From Semisulcospira habei (taxonomy: Eukaryota > Mollusca > Gastropoda > Semisulcospiridae): a stretch of 64,000 bases of DNA. Of the stretch, positions 30,698 through 41,653 are shown piece by piece. Below the pieces are notes generated by a model. It was not told where the DNA came from. It worked only from the letters and a program-made list of their open reading frames with translations, and ran no database searches. The DNA lies in contig BTPG01000003.1 in the NCBI GenBank assembly GCA_036245525.1, forward strand, positions 207,237,342-207,301,341, read 5' to 3'. A program made the position numbers and the translations under genes. Each line of letters opens with the position of its first letter. Within the stretch, counting starts at the first letter, position 1.

Positions 30698-31984
30698 ATG
30701 ACACAGTCTTACAGATCAAAGTTAGACCCATACAGAAAACTACGTGAGCCTCTTGGTGTTAAGGGCATTAGACAATCAATCGTCATCACAAACAATCCAA
30801 GTACCATAGACCAGAACCAAACTCTTACAGTCAAGTTTCCAAACCTAGGCCCCAGTGACGTTATTGTTCCTGGCACTGCACGCCTAGCATTTAATATTGA
30901 ACTATCATCAGACACAGACGTAAACAGAACACTGGTTGACAATCTTGGCAGAGCAATTGTTAGAACTATTAAAGTAAAACTTGAAGGACAGGAAGTGTTT
31001 AGTCTTGATGATTCCAATGTATTTTACTGTTACAAAGATTTGTGGCTCACAAGAGAAGAACGAGAAGATCGTATTTACCAAGGCATACAGTCTGATAATA
31101 TTGGTAAACTTCGAATCGATGCTGGAGATAAGGTAACTACTGGGGTAGCCAAGGAAGTTATTATAGCAGAAACATATGGAACCAGATTTTACATTCCACT
31201 TGAGTTTGAAATCCTAACAGCACATTTGCCTTATTATCAAGGGGCACTGAATGACCGTCTGAGTTTTGAACTAACTTTCAATGACTACTCCAAAGTTATA
31301 AAATCATCTGATCTCAGTGCAACATATAAGATTTCTAACATTTCTTTGGAATACGAAATTGTCACACATACTGAACTAGCCAGACTCATTCAAAATCAAT
31401 ACCAGTCAAGACTTCCAATTTATTATGACCGAGTGATTAGACATAGTTTAATCAATAAAGACAAGAGCGACCCAATGTGGAATATAAACTTGAACACACA
31501 TGCCAGGTCACTGAAAGGTATACTCATGTTGTTTGTTGAACCGGTGAGTCCATACAAAAGAGATTCAGAAAAATTCTACAATCCAAAGATTACACATTTG
31601 TCTTGTACAATCGAAGGCCGTCCTAATCAAGTGTACGCTTCAGGTTTGTTACCTTATCAACACTACGATGAGATCACAAAGTTTTTTGCGGGTGGAAGGA
31701 TTAGAGATAAACCTGCAAACATTGCGTGCAAAGATTTACATCTGTATGACGTAAGGATTGGTCAATACCTTACAAATAAGTATGCTCTTTGGTTAGATCT
31801 TCATAGTACGGACGACGACTACCTTCATGGGTCAGGTCGAACTGTTGAGAACGGCAGTGATGGAATAACAGTTCAGATACATAAGAAGGTTGAAACTGCT
31901 GCAGCCATAAACATATATTTGTATTTGATTTATGATGCACAACTCAATATTGCAGAAAGCAGACTGAGTGGACACATATATTAA
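30698..31984 (+). CDS. MCP: Polinton major capsid protein (double jelly-roll)
   Basis: A 428-aa intact frame. The ATG at 30698 is preferred over an in-frame one five codons upstream because MTQSYRSKLDPY is the familiar start and the AATAAAAATG leader matches other genes here. The block LVDNLGRAIVRTIKVKLEGQ then LWLTREEREDRIYQGI is characteristic of the F54H12.2-like family, which is the Polinton major capsid protein with two jelly-roll folds and forms the pseudo-hexagonal capsomers. The packaging ATPase gene follows at once. That this gene is intact while the polymerase and integrase are broken is notable. Confidence 0.85.
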   Translation: MTQSYRSKLDPYRKLREPLGVKGIRQSIVITNNPSTIDQNQTLTVKFPNLGPSDVIVPGTARLAFNIELSSDTDVNRTLVDNLGRAIVRTIKVKLEGQEVFSLDDSNVFYCYKDLWLTREEREDRIYQGIQSDNIGKLRIDAGDKVTTGVAKEVIIAETYGTRFYIPLEFEILTAHLPYYQGALNDRLSFELTFNDYSKVIKSSDLSATYKISNISLEYEIVTHTELARLIQNQYQSRLPIYYDRVIRHSLINKDKSDPMWNINLNTHARSLKGILMLFVEPVSPYKRDSEKFYNPKITHLSCTIEGRPNQVYASGLLPYQHYDEITKFFAGGRIRDKPANIACKDLHLYDVRIGQYLTNKYALWLDLHSTDDDYLHGSGRTVENGSDGITVQIHKKVETAAAINIYLYLIYDAQLNIAESRLSGHIY

Positions 31985-32003
31985 AATTATATTGTGTATT
32001 AAA

Positions 32004-32618
32004 ATGAACCGGAGCTTGATGACCCTTGACCCACACTGTGGATTGTTTTGTGGTGCCACAGGGTGTGGGAAAACTGAATTCGTTCTTAACCTATTACAAA
32101 CAAGATACATACACCACTTTGAAAACATTGTAATATTTTGTCCTACTATTAAACACAACAAAGCTTATCACAACCGTTTATTCATTTGGACTGACAACAA
32201 CATTTACTTAGTCGACCCTGAGAAAAACCTGAATGTCTACCTACAATATTTGTACAAGCAATTTGAAGGACAGTCAACATTGTTTATTGTTGATGACTGT
32301 TCTGCAGAGAAAGACATTGTCAAGAAGAGAAACACATTAGCAGAACTTGCTTTCAGTGGCAGACACGCAAATGTAAGTGTATGGATTCTCACTCAGAAAT
32401 ATAATGCTGTACTGAAAGATTTTCGAGAACAGTTAAAGTTTATCTGTTTGTTTTACTGTAAGAATCATGACAGCTTTGAAGACTGTCTCAGAGAGAATGA
32501 TGTCATCCCAAATAAGCATGAATGAGATGATGTGAAAAATAAACTGAAATGAACTAAGCATCTAAAGCTCATTTTAAAGACAGATCAGCCCACAGGGTAT
32601 GGGTTAGTAAATTAATTT
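32004..32618 (+). pseudogene. Polinton packaging ATPase (A32-like), two in-frame stops
   Basis: Starts 19 nt after the capsid stop. An earlier in-frame ATG at 31968 overlaps the capsid gene and is less likely. Walker A GATGCGKT lies at about residue 18 and Walker B LFIVDDCS at about residue 93, followed by a sensor-like VSVWILTQKYN; this is the FtsK/HerA-type genome-packaging ATPase of the PRD1-adenovirus lineage. The frame stops at a TGA at 32523-32525. The same frame, with no shift, continues past it and past a second TGA (32550-32552), and runs to a family-like C-terminus (KTDQPTGYGLVN) ending at the TAA 32616-32618. The ATPase core is complete before the first stop. Confidence 0.75.
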
Positions 32619-32642
32619 ATACATTTGTTTGTCCAATAAAAA

Positions 32643-33079
32643 ATGACAGACGGACAAACCCAAGTGTTTAATGTTACAGAATGCTTCAAATATGTTATGC
32701 ACTTTACTGACTTAAAATCACGTGTGTTTGAACCCAGCTTTAAACTCTCAACACCATCAATAAGAATATACACTACATATAATGTTACTTTGGAATATTC
32801 AGATGGATTACCACGTTATGATTATGAGACTGTTGATCTTAAGACAAATGCTTTTAAAGTTTATAATGCTAACAGTGGCCACTTGCGTTGGTTTGAGGTA
32901 CTGTGTGAAGACATATTTGATCAATTAAGAAAACTACATTGTTACATTGAAAGTGTTACATTTAATAAAGTGATATTACACCTGCAGGACAAGACTTCAA
33001 GACAAACACCAGGAAAGTAGTTGACTTGTTTATCATAACTACAGATAATACAGTATTACATATGGTGTGTCAGCGGTAA
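32643..33079 (+). pseudogene. Polinton small protein, unassigned, frameshifted near its end
   Basis: A 125-aa frame from the ATG at 32643, preceded by the leader TTGTCCAATAAAAA. A conserved-looking segment ends CYIESVTFNKVILHLQD. At about 32990 the frame shifts by one base, and a further stretch (NTRKVVDLFIITTDNTVLHM) stays open to a TAA at 33077. No domain is recognised. It has no catalytic Cys-His pattern and is not the missing protease. Confidence 0.5.
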
Positions 33080-33115
33080 TTTTTTTTCATTTATTATTTT
33101 GTCCAACAAATAAAA

Positions 33116-36100
33116 ATGACGGACAATGTTCATAGCCCATCAGGCTCATCAAGCTTAAGAAACGTGTTTCTCACAACAAACTTGCCTATATCTAATACTA
33201 ACAATGTCTATGAATCAATAGAAAACTCTTTTTCTGTCATACAAGATAATCTTCTCACAGGCAGTGTGAAGATTCAGATTGTTGCTAAAATAGAATTTAC
33301 TAGAGTGGACAGTGAAGTGATTATATCTTATATCTCTACAAGACAACACACAGTTAACACAAGAAGGGAATTAGAAAACGTGTTTAAAGACAGACTATTA
33401 CCTGACTTCCTCCAGGCAATTGTCAGTGCGAAAATGAAGGGGTCTGGTTGGCATGAAGGACATGTACATGAACTACAAATAAAGCAGTCAAGGTATCATC
33501 CCATACTAGGCAAATCATGGATACCACTGCCAACAGAGGTTGCAAACAAAAAGGCTGTTGTTAACATACAGAACAATGACAACTATTGTTTTATGTGGTG
33601 TGTGCTTGCTAAACTACACTTTGTAAAATCAAAACCTGAATGTGTATCTAACTACACTAACTTTGTAAATGAACTCAACTTCAGTGGCATTGAGTTCCCT
33701 GTTGAAATAGAAGACATAGACTTGTTTGAAAAACTAAATCCTGGTATATCTGTAAATGTGTATGTGTGGGATAATGAGTCTGTCGACAAGTTACAACCCA
33801 TTAGAGTATCACCACTTGCTCCAACATATGGGCAGTCAGAAGATAAGCATGTTGACATGTTGCTAATAGGCCCTGCCGGTGATAATGATAACTTCCATTA
33901 CACAATTATCAGAAATATGTCACGTCTAATTCATGGGCATACAACAAAACACAATGGCAAACAGGAAGTGTGTAAGAAATGTTTACAAAGGTTCTCTTCT
34001 ATTGCAGTAGCACATAAACATGTTTTACACTGCAGGTCAGCTGATGACATACAAACTGTACTTAAGTATCCAGATCCTGGTAGTCAAGTTTATTTTAAGA
34101 ACTATGGGAATCAACAAAAGCTGCCGTTTGTAGTGTATGCTGATTTTGAATCACTGGTTGTGCCATATGAGGGTCCTGTTGCAGAGTCATTACCAAAGAC
34201 TGTAAAGTTGAGTGACCAAGTGGTGTGTTCTTTTGGATACATTATTGTTAGGTCAGACGGTCAGCATACCGAGCCTGTTATCTACATGGGTGAAAAAGCA
34301 GCTTGTCTGTTTTTAACAGAAATGAGACATCTGTATAGTCAGGTAGTACAGTATCTCACAACATGTCAGATGCCTTTAGTAATGACAGAAGAAGACAAAG
34401 TGAAATTTGATACAGCTGAGATGTGTTGGATTTGTGAACAACCTCTGGGGGGTGATAAAGTTTGTGACCATGATCACATAACTGGGCGTTACAGAGGTGC
34501 TGCACATAACAATTGTAACTTGTTATTAAAAACAGATCCTAAGACATATAAGTTACCAATCTTTTTTCACAATCTCAAAGGATATGATTCGCATATTATC
34601 ATGCAGGCTGTGGATGAATCTTACAAAAACATAAGTTGTATTGCAAAGACAACTGAAAAGTACTTGACTTGTAGATTAGACAAATTAGCATTTTATGACT
34701 CTATGCAACATTTGTCTTTAGGGTTGGCTAGTTTGGCAGAAGGACTGACTGAGTATCCAATAACAAGTAAATATTTTGAGCCAGACTTGATTAGGAAAGG
34801 TGTTTATCCATACGAGTACATTGATCACTGGGTTGTGTTTGAGGAAAGGAGACTGCCACCAAAAGAGAAATTTTATTCTACACTTAATGGAAAAGGCATT
34901 TCTGACTCTGATTACCAGCATGCACTTGATGCATGGGGGAAGTTAGGGTGTCAGACTATTGGTGACTACCATGACCAGTACTTGAAAGCTGACGTTTGTT
35001 TGCTAGCAGACGTATTTGAAAGTTACCGTGAAAAGGGTTTGTTACACTACAAGCTTGACCCTGCTTGTTACATAACTAGTCCTGGCATGACATGGGATGC
35101 ATTTTTGAAATCCAGTAAGATATCTATAGACCTGTTGTCTGATCGTACGATGGGTGAAATGGTGGAACGTGGATTGAGAGGTGGTATTAGTATTGCAGCG
35201 AACAATTATGCCAGAGCAAATAATAAATATCTGGACGACCCAGACTTTGACCCCTCAAGGTCAAGGTCATTCATTACGTGCTTGGACGCTAACAATTTGT
35301 ATGGCTGGGCGATGTGTGAGTTATTGCCCTTGAAAAACTTTTGTCTGTATGATTTGTCACAGTATGATGTAACAGAGTCAGGGTTAACTAACAATATTAT
35401 GAATCTTGATCAAAATGATGCAAAGGGTTGGATCTTTGAAGTCGACCTGGAGTACCCACACCATCTACATGATTACCATAATGATTATCCATTGGCAGTT
35501 GAGAAAATGAGTATGACAGGAAAAAAAGAAGACACTAAACTTGTACCGAATTTGAATGACAAATTCAGTTACGTTTGTCACTACCGCTTGCTGCAGTTTT
35601 ACATCAGGCATGGGTTAGTACTAAAGAAAGTTCACAGAGGAATTCAATTTGATCAGAGTGCTTTCATGAAAGATTATATAATGAAGAACACAACATTGCG
35701 TGCCAGAGACGGCAACACTGCATTTGACAAAGACTTCTTTAAGCTTATGAACAATGCCTATGACTATGGAAAATCCTCATCACCGCAAAGATGTGAGACT
35801 AGTCACAACTGAATCAGGTGCAATTAAACTTACAGGTAAGCCACAGTACACAGGGTACAAAGAGTTTCATTCATCATTGTATGCAGTGTCACTCAAAAAA
35901 AAGATTGTTAAACCGGACAAGCCAGTATTCATTGGTATGGCAATTCTTGAGTTGTCAAAACTGTTGATGCTTGAATTGTATTATGATTACTTCAAACCAA
36001 AATATCCTGAGTGTCGTCTGCTATACACTGACACTGACTCTATGATCATTGATGTGTGTACTGAAGACTTTTATGAAGACATGAAAACAGAATTACACAT

Positions 36101-36608
36101 GTATGACACGTCTGACTACCCTAAGGATCATCCACTGTACAGCACACAGAATAAGAAAGTGCCTGGGAAATTTAAAGACGAACTAAATGGTGTGCCAATA
36201 GTTGAGTATGTTGGTCTGAGATCAAAAATGTATTCTATACTGCATCAAAAAGGCAGTCAGTCGAAAGCCAAAGGAATAAAAAAAAAAAACAGCAATAAAA
36301 AAATAAAGACATCCGTCATGAACATTATAAGCAAGTATTAGATGGTGCATTAATGCCTGATTATCCAAACAAGTCACTGAGATCAAACAAACATAATCTT
36401 GAAATAATCCAAACACATAAGAAGTCACTTGCAGTTGGAGACACGAAACGAGTGTTTCATAGTAAGGAAAAGGCTTATGCACCTGGACATTACAGGCTTA
36501 AGTTATCTGAAGACATAGCCGATGAACTGGCTTAAGTTATCTGAAGACATAGCCGATGAACTGGTTGATGAATTAATCGATGAGTTAGTTACTGAAATGA
36601 GTAACGGT
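33116..36608 (+). pseudogene. POLB: Polinton protein-primed DNA polymerase B, three breaks
   Basis: Open from 33116 for 898 aa. It contains a C2H2-like CKKCLQRF...HKHVLHC (about 286-306), Exo I YADFES (about 342), an inserted zinc/endonuclease-VII-like segment CDHDHITGRYRGAAHNNCN (about 452-470), Exo II HNLKGYDSH, Exo III YLKADVCLLADVF and motif A DANNLYGWAM (about 724). In motif B (KLMNNA, near 35757-35770) a small deletion shifts the frame. The rest, with motif C YTDTDS at about 36022-36039, is read from about 35754 to 36341. A second shift lies in the A run near 36281-36300. A perfect 34-bp tandem duplication (36497-36530 and 36531-36564) makes a third. The enzyme would replicate element DNA from a protein primer, but this copy cannot. 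Confidence 0.85.
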
Positions 36609-37550
36609 GTCTGGGGGAATAATCTGTAATTCTTCTCTGACAAATGCCCTCTGTGGCGCAGGGTCATACAGGTAATATATTGTTGCGTCAGGACCGGGGA
36701 CTATTTTTTTTATATTGTGTACAGACGTTGACCAGATGGGGTCTGTTGCCCTGCGTCTGTCGCCGTTCTCAGCCTCCCCTGGCTGATATAAATATCTCAC
36801 CTGTTTAGTAAACAAGCTTGTGTCTGGTGCTGGGGTTAGTCCTGTTTTTGGGTCTGTAATTGTTTTCAATTTAATAGCATCAGCAGGTTTTGGATGGCCT
36901 TCATTGTTCATTGCTTTTATCACATGTGGTAATCTCTTTACCCACTCAGTGTTCCGGGTGTCATGCATGAGTTCCTTTGAATACTGGTAACTGAAAAGTC
37001 TTTCTGATAACTGTTTGTTAAAGTTCTCTACAAATGCCTGTGATCTGTGTACACCTGGAATGCCTTGTCTGACTATTACGCCATGCTTCGCAAATAACTG
37101 ATTAACTGCACCCTTAAATTCAGATCCATCATCAACTTGCACTAGTCTGGGGTATCTTAAAGGGCCTCAACAATATATTTTTGATAACGCTGTAGCAACT
37201 GTGGTAGCTGTTTTGTCAGATATGGGTTCAGCGTCTTTATACCTTGAAGCAATGTCTACGACAGTCAAAGCATACTTGTATCGTTTCTTTCTTATTGTAT
37301 CATGTGGTAGGAACAGGAGGTCCATTTGATGTGTGTCATTTGGGGTAGTGTTTTCAAAATGGGGTCTTGTTATCTTTCTTGGAGCAGGAAGATATATCTG
37401 CCAAATTGCCTGTCTCTGTAACCATTGTTTGACTTGATTGAGTGTTATATCTCCGCCCACAGCGGCATGTAATTTCTGAATAGCTGTTGCTCCTTTCCAA
37501 TATCCGATTGGAGAGTAATATATTTTCGATAGTTTATTTTCGGCTGCCAT
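36585..37550 (-). pseudogene. INT: Polinton retroviral-type integrase, in-frame stop
   Basis: Starts at MAAENKLSK (37550); an upstream in-frame ATG gives an atypical hydrophobic start. Catalytic residues appear in order: Asp in HQMDLLFLP, Asp in QVDDGSEF and Glu in AFVENFNK, the DDE set of the rve family. A C-terminal chromo/SH3-like region (QVRYLYQPGEAENG) follows. A single TGA at 37167-37169 interrupts the frame between the first and second catalytic Asp without any shift. Its 3' end overlaps that of the polymerase gene, which converges on it. Confidence 0.85.
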
Positions 37551-37968
37551 TTTTTCTAGCAATATAAAGACCAGTAAAAAATACAAATATCATTCCCACT
37601 AGAACAAAGATTATCTCCCCGTTTCTTTGTTGTGTACTCGGTTGATAGTAGTCACTAAGTTTTGGTTTTGGGATAGACATGTCTTCTCCCGTGACAAGAA
37701 AATACTTACGGATTGCTTCGTCTGTATTTGAAAACGTATGCTGTGCGTGGCCTTCTAGCCTCAGTTTTTCATTAATGAAATCAAGTTTCTCAATTCTATT
37801 CTTTTCATAATCTTGTTGCGCTTGTGCAAGTTTCTCAGACGCTTCATTGTGACGTTTCATTTCTTCTGCAGATTCCTCTCTGCCTACTTTTGAAAAGAGA
37901 TAATTTGAGCCACTAAATGCCAGGGCGTTGACCATCGCGCCTCCAATTATTACTGCCAAAGTCGCCAT
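37534..37968 (-). CDS. Polinton small membrane protein
   Basis: A 144-aa intact frame. An N-terminal hydrophobic segment (TLAVIIGGAMVNALAFSG), a charged helical middle, and a C-terminal span (IIFVLVGMIFVFFTGLYIA) end in a basic tail. This two-span type accompanies the integrase in metazoan Polintons. Its C-terminus overlaps the integrase start by 17 nt, suggesting coupled expression. The function is unknown. Confidence 0.6.
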   Translation of the reverse strand: MATLAVIIGGAMVNALAFSGSNYLFSKVGREESAEEMKRHNEASEKLAQAQQDYEKNRIEKLDFINEKLRLEGHAQHTFSNTDEAIRKYFLVTGEDMSIPKPKLSDYYQPSTQQRNGEIIFVLVGMIFVFFTGLYIARKNGSRK

Positions 37969-37979
37969 ATTATTTTTAT

Positions 37980-38211
37980 TTACATAGATATATTTTCGGG
38001 AATAATTCCCTGCTTGACAAGAAAATCTTTTGTCGCAATCGATGCTGTAACAACTACAATTAGCTTAGCGCTGTCTTCAAAGTCTAATATACTCAAGTCT
38101 GCTGATTTCATTTTGAGTAGATTTTTTTCCCAGCATAGAATAAGCTACTGCTAGTCTGCTGATTATGGCAGAATGATACACAAGGTTCATTATGTTCTTT
38201 GTGTCGCTCAT
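37980..38211 (-). pseudogene. Polinton small protein, frameshifted in a homopolymer
   Basis: Begins MSDTKNIMNLVYHS and has a hydrophobic stretch AIISRLAVAYSMLG. A one-base shift in the A run (T run at 38122-38128 on the plus strand) separates this from a second part (FEDSAKLIVVVTASIATKDF) that ends at 37980. The two parts together look like a known type of Polinton accessory membrane protein of about 77 aa. Too short to be noticed by length alone. Confidence 0.5.
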
Positions 38212-38247
38212 TTTCTAAGGCAATAAAAATTAAAATAATATTTTTAT

Positions 38248-38726
38248 TTACTGCATATAAAATGGGTCAACCGCTTTGGGTGTTACTGGTAATGTGGCGA
38301 CTTCTGGTTTTGTTTTTGGAGTGTCTGATTTTTTTGGTCACTGTACGAGTCTGTGGTTTGTATTTTTTTGTATAATTGATACCCTACGTAACCAAATCCG
38401 ACAACAAATACGGCAATTATATATTTTGTTGATTGAGGTTCGGGGTCAGGGTTAGGGTCAGGGTTAGACTTAGTTGTTTGTCTCTCACTTTGTTGTGGGT
38501 GTGATAGTATTTACACTGGTCCTGACGGTCCTGACGGTCCTGACACCTGGTTAGTTACATGAACCTTTTCTGTTTGTGTTTGAAGCTGTAATTTTTTCTG
38601 CTTGTTCCATTCAGCTAATCTTTTTCCTGCATCAACGCGGCCTGGACTTTTAACCTTAGTCACAGTTTGAACCTGTGTCAAAACAGGGTCGGGGTTCAGT
38701 TGTGGAGTCATCTGGGTTTCGTCCAT
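38248..38726 (-). pseudogene. Polinton accessory protein with C-terminal anchor, stop and frameshift
   Basis: The first 71 codons are open from 38726 and include the block KSPGRVDAGKRLAEWNKQKK. A TAA at 38511-38513 interrupts. The same frame continues with an NPDPNPDPEP repeat and a membrane span (YIIAVFVVGFGYVGYQLY). A further one-base shift in the A run near 38335-38340 leads to the likely C-terminus at 38248. No enzymatic motif was found. Confidence 0.5.
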
Positions 38727-38834
38727 TTTCTTCTGCAGTAAAATTTAATTTTGAAAAATCAATATGGCTACCAGTAACTAGTAATGTTACCACAGGTGCA
38801 AGGTAATTTCCAAACTTGTAAAACATGAGGCATG

Positions 38835-39050
38835 CTAATTACCAATTGAACTTGAAACTATAGGATTGCTTTCAAGGTCGTGTGATAGGCTGTCACTATC
38901 CACAGGTAGAAAGTGACTCACTGCTTTTGTGTATAGGCATACAAGTGATCGACTCAAATCACGTGTCATTAGTGAAGCGATGTGGTTTTCATATTTTGAA
39001 TGAAGCTTGATTAGCTCGTCAGAGGTTAGAGATTCAATATCCTCTGTCAT
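38835..39050 (-). CDS. small Polinton-arm ORF (71 aa), unassigned
   Basis: Starts MTEDIESLTSDELIKLHSKYEN; helical and acidic, no domain recognised. It follows another small ORF (39066-39182) by 15 nt on the same strand with a similar MTxE start, so the pair may be co-expressed or duplicated. Confidence 0.4.
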   Translation of the reverse strand: MTEDIESLTSDELIKLHSKYENHIASLMTRDLSRSLVCLYTKAVSHFLPVDSDSLSHDLESNPIVSSSIGN

Positions 39051-39065
39051 GTATTGTTTACCGAG

Positions 39066-39182
39066 CTAAGTCTTTGACTTGCCTGAGACAATTACAGAAA
39101 GAAGGCGCTGTTTTTTCGAGTCTAAGTCTTTGATCTCTACAGCATTGATATCATTCAATAAAAGGAGTTCCTCAGGGGTCAT
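39066..39182 (-). CDS. small Polinton-arm ORF (38 aa), unassigned
   Basis: MTPEELLLLNDINAVEIKDL and onward to a TAG at 39066. The AT-rich leader and position at the head of the right-arm minus-strand series suggest that it belongs to the Polinton. The function is unknown. Confidence 0.35.
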   Translation of the reverse strand: MTPEELLLLNDINAVEIKDLDSKKQRLLSVIVSGKSKT

Positions 39183-39290
39183 TTATATTGTAATAATAAA
39201 ATTTAACACAAAAAACAAAATTGCAGGCAACTTTAAAATTGTTATCAAGCAAAATCATGTTTTTCTAGAAAGATACACTGAACAGTAATT

Positions 39291-40043
39291 TTATACGTTT
39301 ACACCACTCAGCAATATTGTCAATAGTTTTTGAGTTTACCCCAGACAAGAAGACTTGCCTGTACTTTAAGAGCTATTATGACTAACAGTGGGCTTATAAA
39401 TGGCATGCTTCACAGATTAAGAGGCCCTTGCCACGCTAACTAGCTGAGAGGAGACTGCCTTAAAACAATGAATGTGTCGCCTGTTGCCTTTCATTTCTAT
39501 TAATTCCCCTGTTATAAACCTAATAGCATACCTCAGGCTCACCATTATGATTATTATCAATACAATTTTAGTCAAGATGTAACGCCGGTTGGCATTCACT
39601 TGGCAGTGGGCCTGAAATGTCTTACAAATCAATTGTGATGTCATGTGTAGTGACCCTGTCCCACCTGGAGGTCTCCATGTTAAAGCAAACAAACCCCACA
39701 CAGTCCATGTAGCCACCTGTTTACCCACCTGTTTGCCACGCTAGCAGAAAGCCCTGTTGCAAGGTGATCACAGCTCTTGACACCTGCTATTCAATTTCAG
39801 GCATGCTATGGGGATATTCCCTTCAGTCAATACAGGCCCTAAAAATAGTCTCATCAGGTTGTTCCTCATTAAGATATGCATAAAGTTTTGGAAAGACCAA
39901 GATCAATTTTCAGGACTGATCATTGCCGAGTTAGTGTTAATTTGACCGGATGGGGGGTTTGTTTGCCTGTTGAGCTGTTATAATTTATGCAAAGTGCTTT
40001 TTACCGGATGAGATGTTATGACGACAGCTCTGTAAACCGGTAA

Positions 40044-40102
<59 letters not shown>

Positions 40103-40787
40103 ATAAAACAAAGAAAAATTAAAAAATAAATAAATAAATAAATAAAAAATATATATCTCTTTTTCTAAAAATAAATCTATGAAAAAAAATTATTTAACAA
40201 AATTTAATTTTTTTTTTTTAATAAAAGGGCTGGTTTGGTGACCTTGCACCTGCTTTCACATAAATCGATGTAACCCGGGTTAACTCATGCGCTATTAACC
40301 CCCTATGGAGAGGGTTAACCCTGGTGGGTAGCACATTCACCTTTTCCTGTGAAAGCCCTGTAGTGTAGAGGGTCGACTGGATCGGGAAACAAACCCCGGC
40401 ACAGTGAATTCAGTTTGATCAATACTAAACACACTAAACCAGAAGTATCCTCTCGGCCACTTCGCAGTCCCAAAGAAACTTAGGTTATTTATGTATTTAT
40501 GTTTGGCTGTTGACTGAAATCCTGAAAAGCAGTGCTCATGAGAATCTAACTAAGATAAAATCTTAAGAATCAAAACCTACAAAGAAAGAGGCTCCTGAGA
40601 ATCTAAGTCTTTTGCAAAAATAATCTCTGGTTTTTACCTCCTCAAAGGGAGGAAGTCAGATGTGTCTGAGTCAGGTGCTTCTTGTCTATAGCTTCGCTCA
40701 GCTATACAAAGGCCACTATGCTGGTTACAGTGTGTGTTAACTGTGTGCCGTGTTGTTTACTGTGTTCTTCCTGTATATGTGTCCTTA

Positions 40788-40836
<49 letters not shown>

Positions 40837-40880
40837 TGTGTATCTGTTTGTATGTGTGTGTAAATGTATGTTTATTCATA

Positions 40881-40911
<31 letters not shown>

Positions 40912-41640
40912 TTGTGCGTATGCATATGCAACGTGGTGTAATGCTCAGAAATTTAACTCACAGTCCTGTTTAAGTGAATAACGCAGTCAATATGGCTTTA
41001 TCATAACAAGCCATTATGCTCGAGAAAGGCTTTTTTTCCACGCATGGACTGATTCAAAAAGCCGTGTACCTGTTTGCACTGATTTATTCAAGTCAGTGTA
41101 TGCGTGTTTATGTTAGTATGTACGTACATGCGTGTGCATGTGCGTGTGCGTGTGTGTTTGCGTGTGTGTGTGTGTGTTGGTATGTGTATTTATGTGTGTG
41201 TATGCGCGTGCGTGCGTGTGTGTCAGTACTGCTTATAATAGAACGGTGGAGTGCCTGACCTTGTACTGTGTTGTACAACACATTTCGGGTATACATAAGA
41301 CGGCAGTCACCTTTTCAGAAATTGTACTTGCAGTAAAATAATATTAAACAGGACCCGCCAGCATACTCGTTAAGAGAGAGCTAACAAAAAAAGTTGACTA
41401 ATACTCTTTTAAACGCGGGTTACGCCTGGAGTCCGAGGTTCTTGAGGATCTGACCTGTGTCCACTTATAAAAATCTAGGCTGGTGAGAATTATATTCTAT
41501 GTAAACCTCATATACTCGGTACAAGGCAGCCGAATACCGTCTACAGTCGATTTTACTTCCTGGTTCAGTGTGTACAGTAGCCATGAATGCAGAGCTGTAA
41601 TGGTAAAGTTCATAAACATGGCCATGGTCGCGATTTTTTA
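39291..41640. other. gene-free stretch with TG microsatellites
   Basis: Contains (TG)n at about 40047-40097, 40792-40913 and 41125-41222, an AATA-rich tract at 40100-40230, and otherwise unremarkable sequence. Long open frames here are microsatellite translations. The right terminus of the Polinton was looked for here and not found. Confidence 0.6.
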
Positions 41641-41653
41641 AATTAACAGTGTG

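Larger units (their letters stand above)
16260..39290. mobile_element. decayed Polinton/Maverick (with nested LTR element)
   Basis: The gene set is that of a Polinton: double-jelly-roll major capsid protein, minor capsid protein, A32-like packaging ATPase, protein-primed DNA polymerase B, retroviral-type integrase and several small conserved membrane proteins. Without the 9.25-kb LTR insertion it spans about 14 kb, within the 15-20-kb family range once lost ends are allowed for. I could not find its long terminal inverted repeats, so both boundaries are estimates. The adenovirus-type cysteine protease was not found. Most genes have frameshifts or stops, so this copy is dead. Gene orientation is mosaic: minus on the left and right arms, mostly plus in the centre. 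Confidence 0.85.

Noticed and set aside
34420..34530. Separate HNH/endonuclease VII gene inside the polymerase frame
   Set aside because: The CDHDHITGRYRGAAHNNCN segment is in frame within the exonuclease region and is usual in Polinton-type polymerases.
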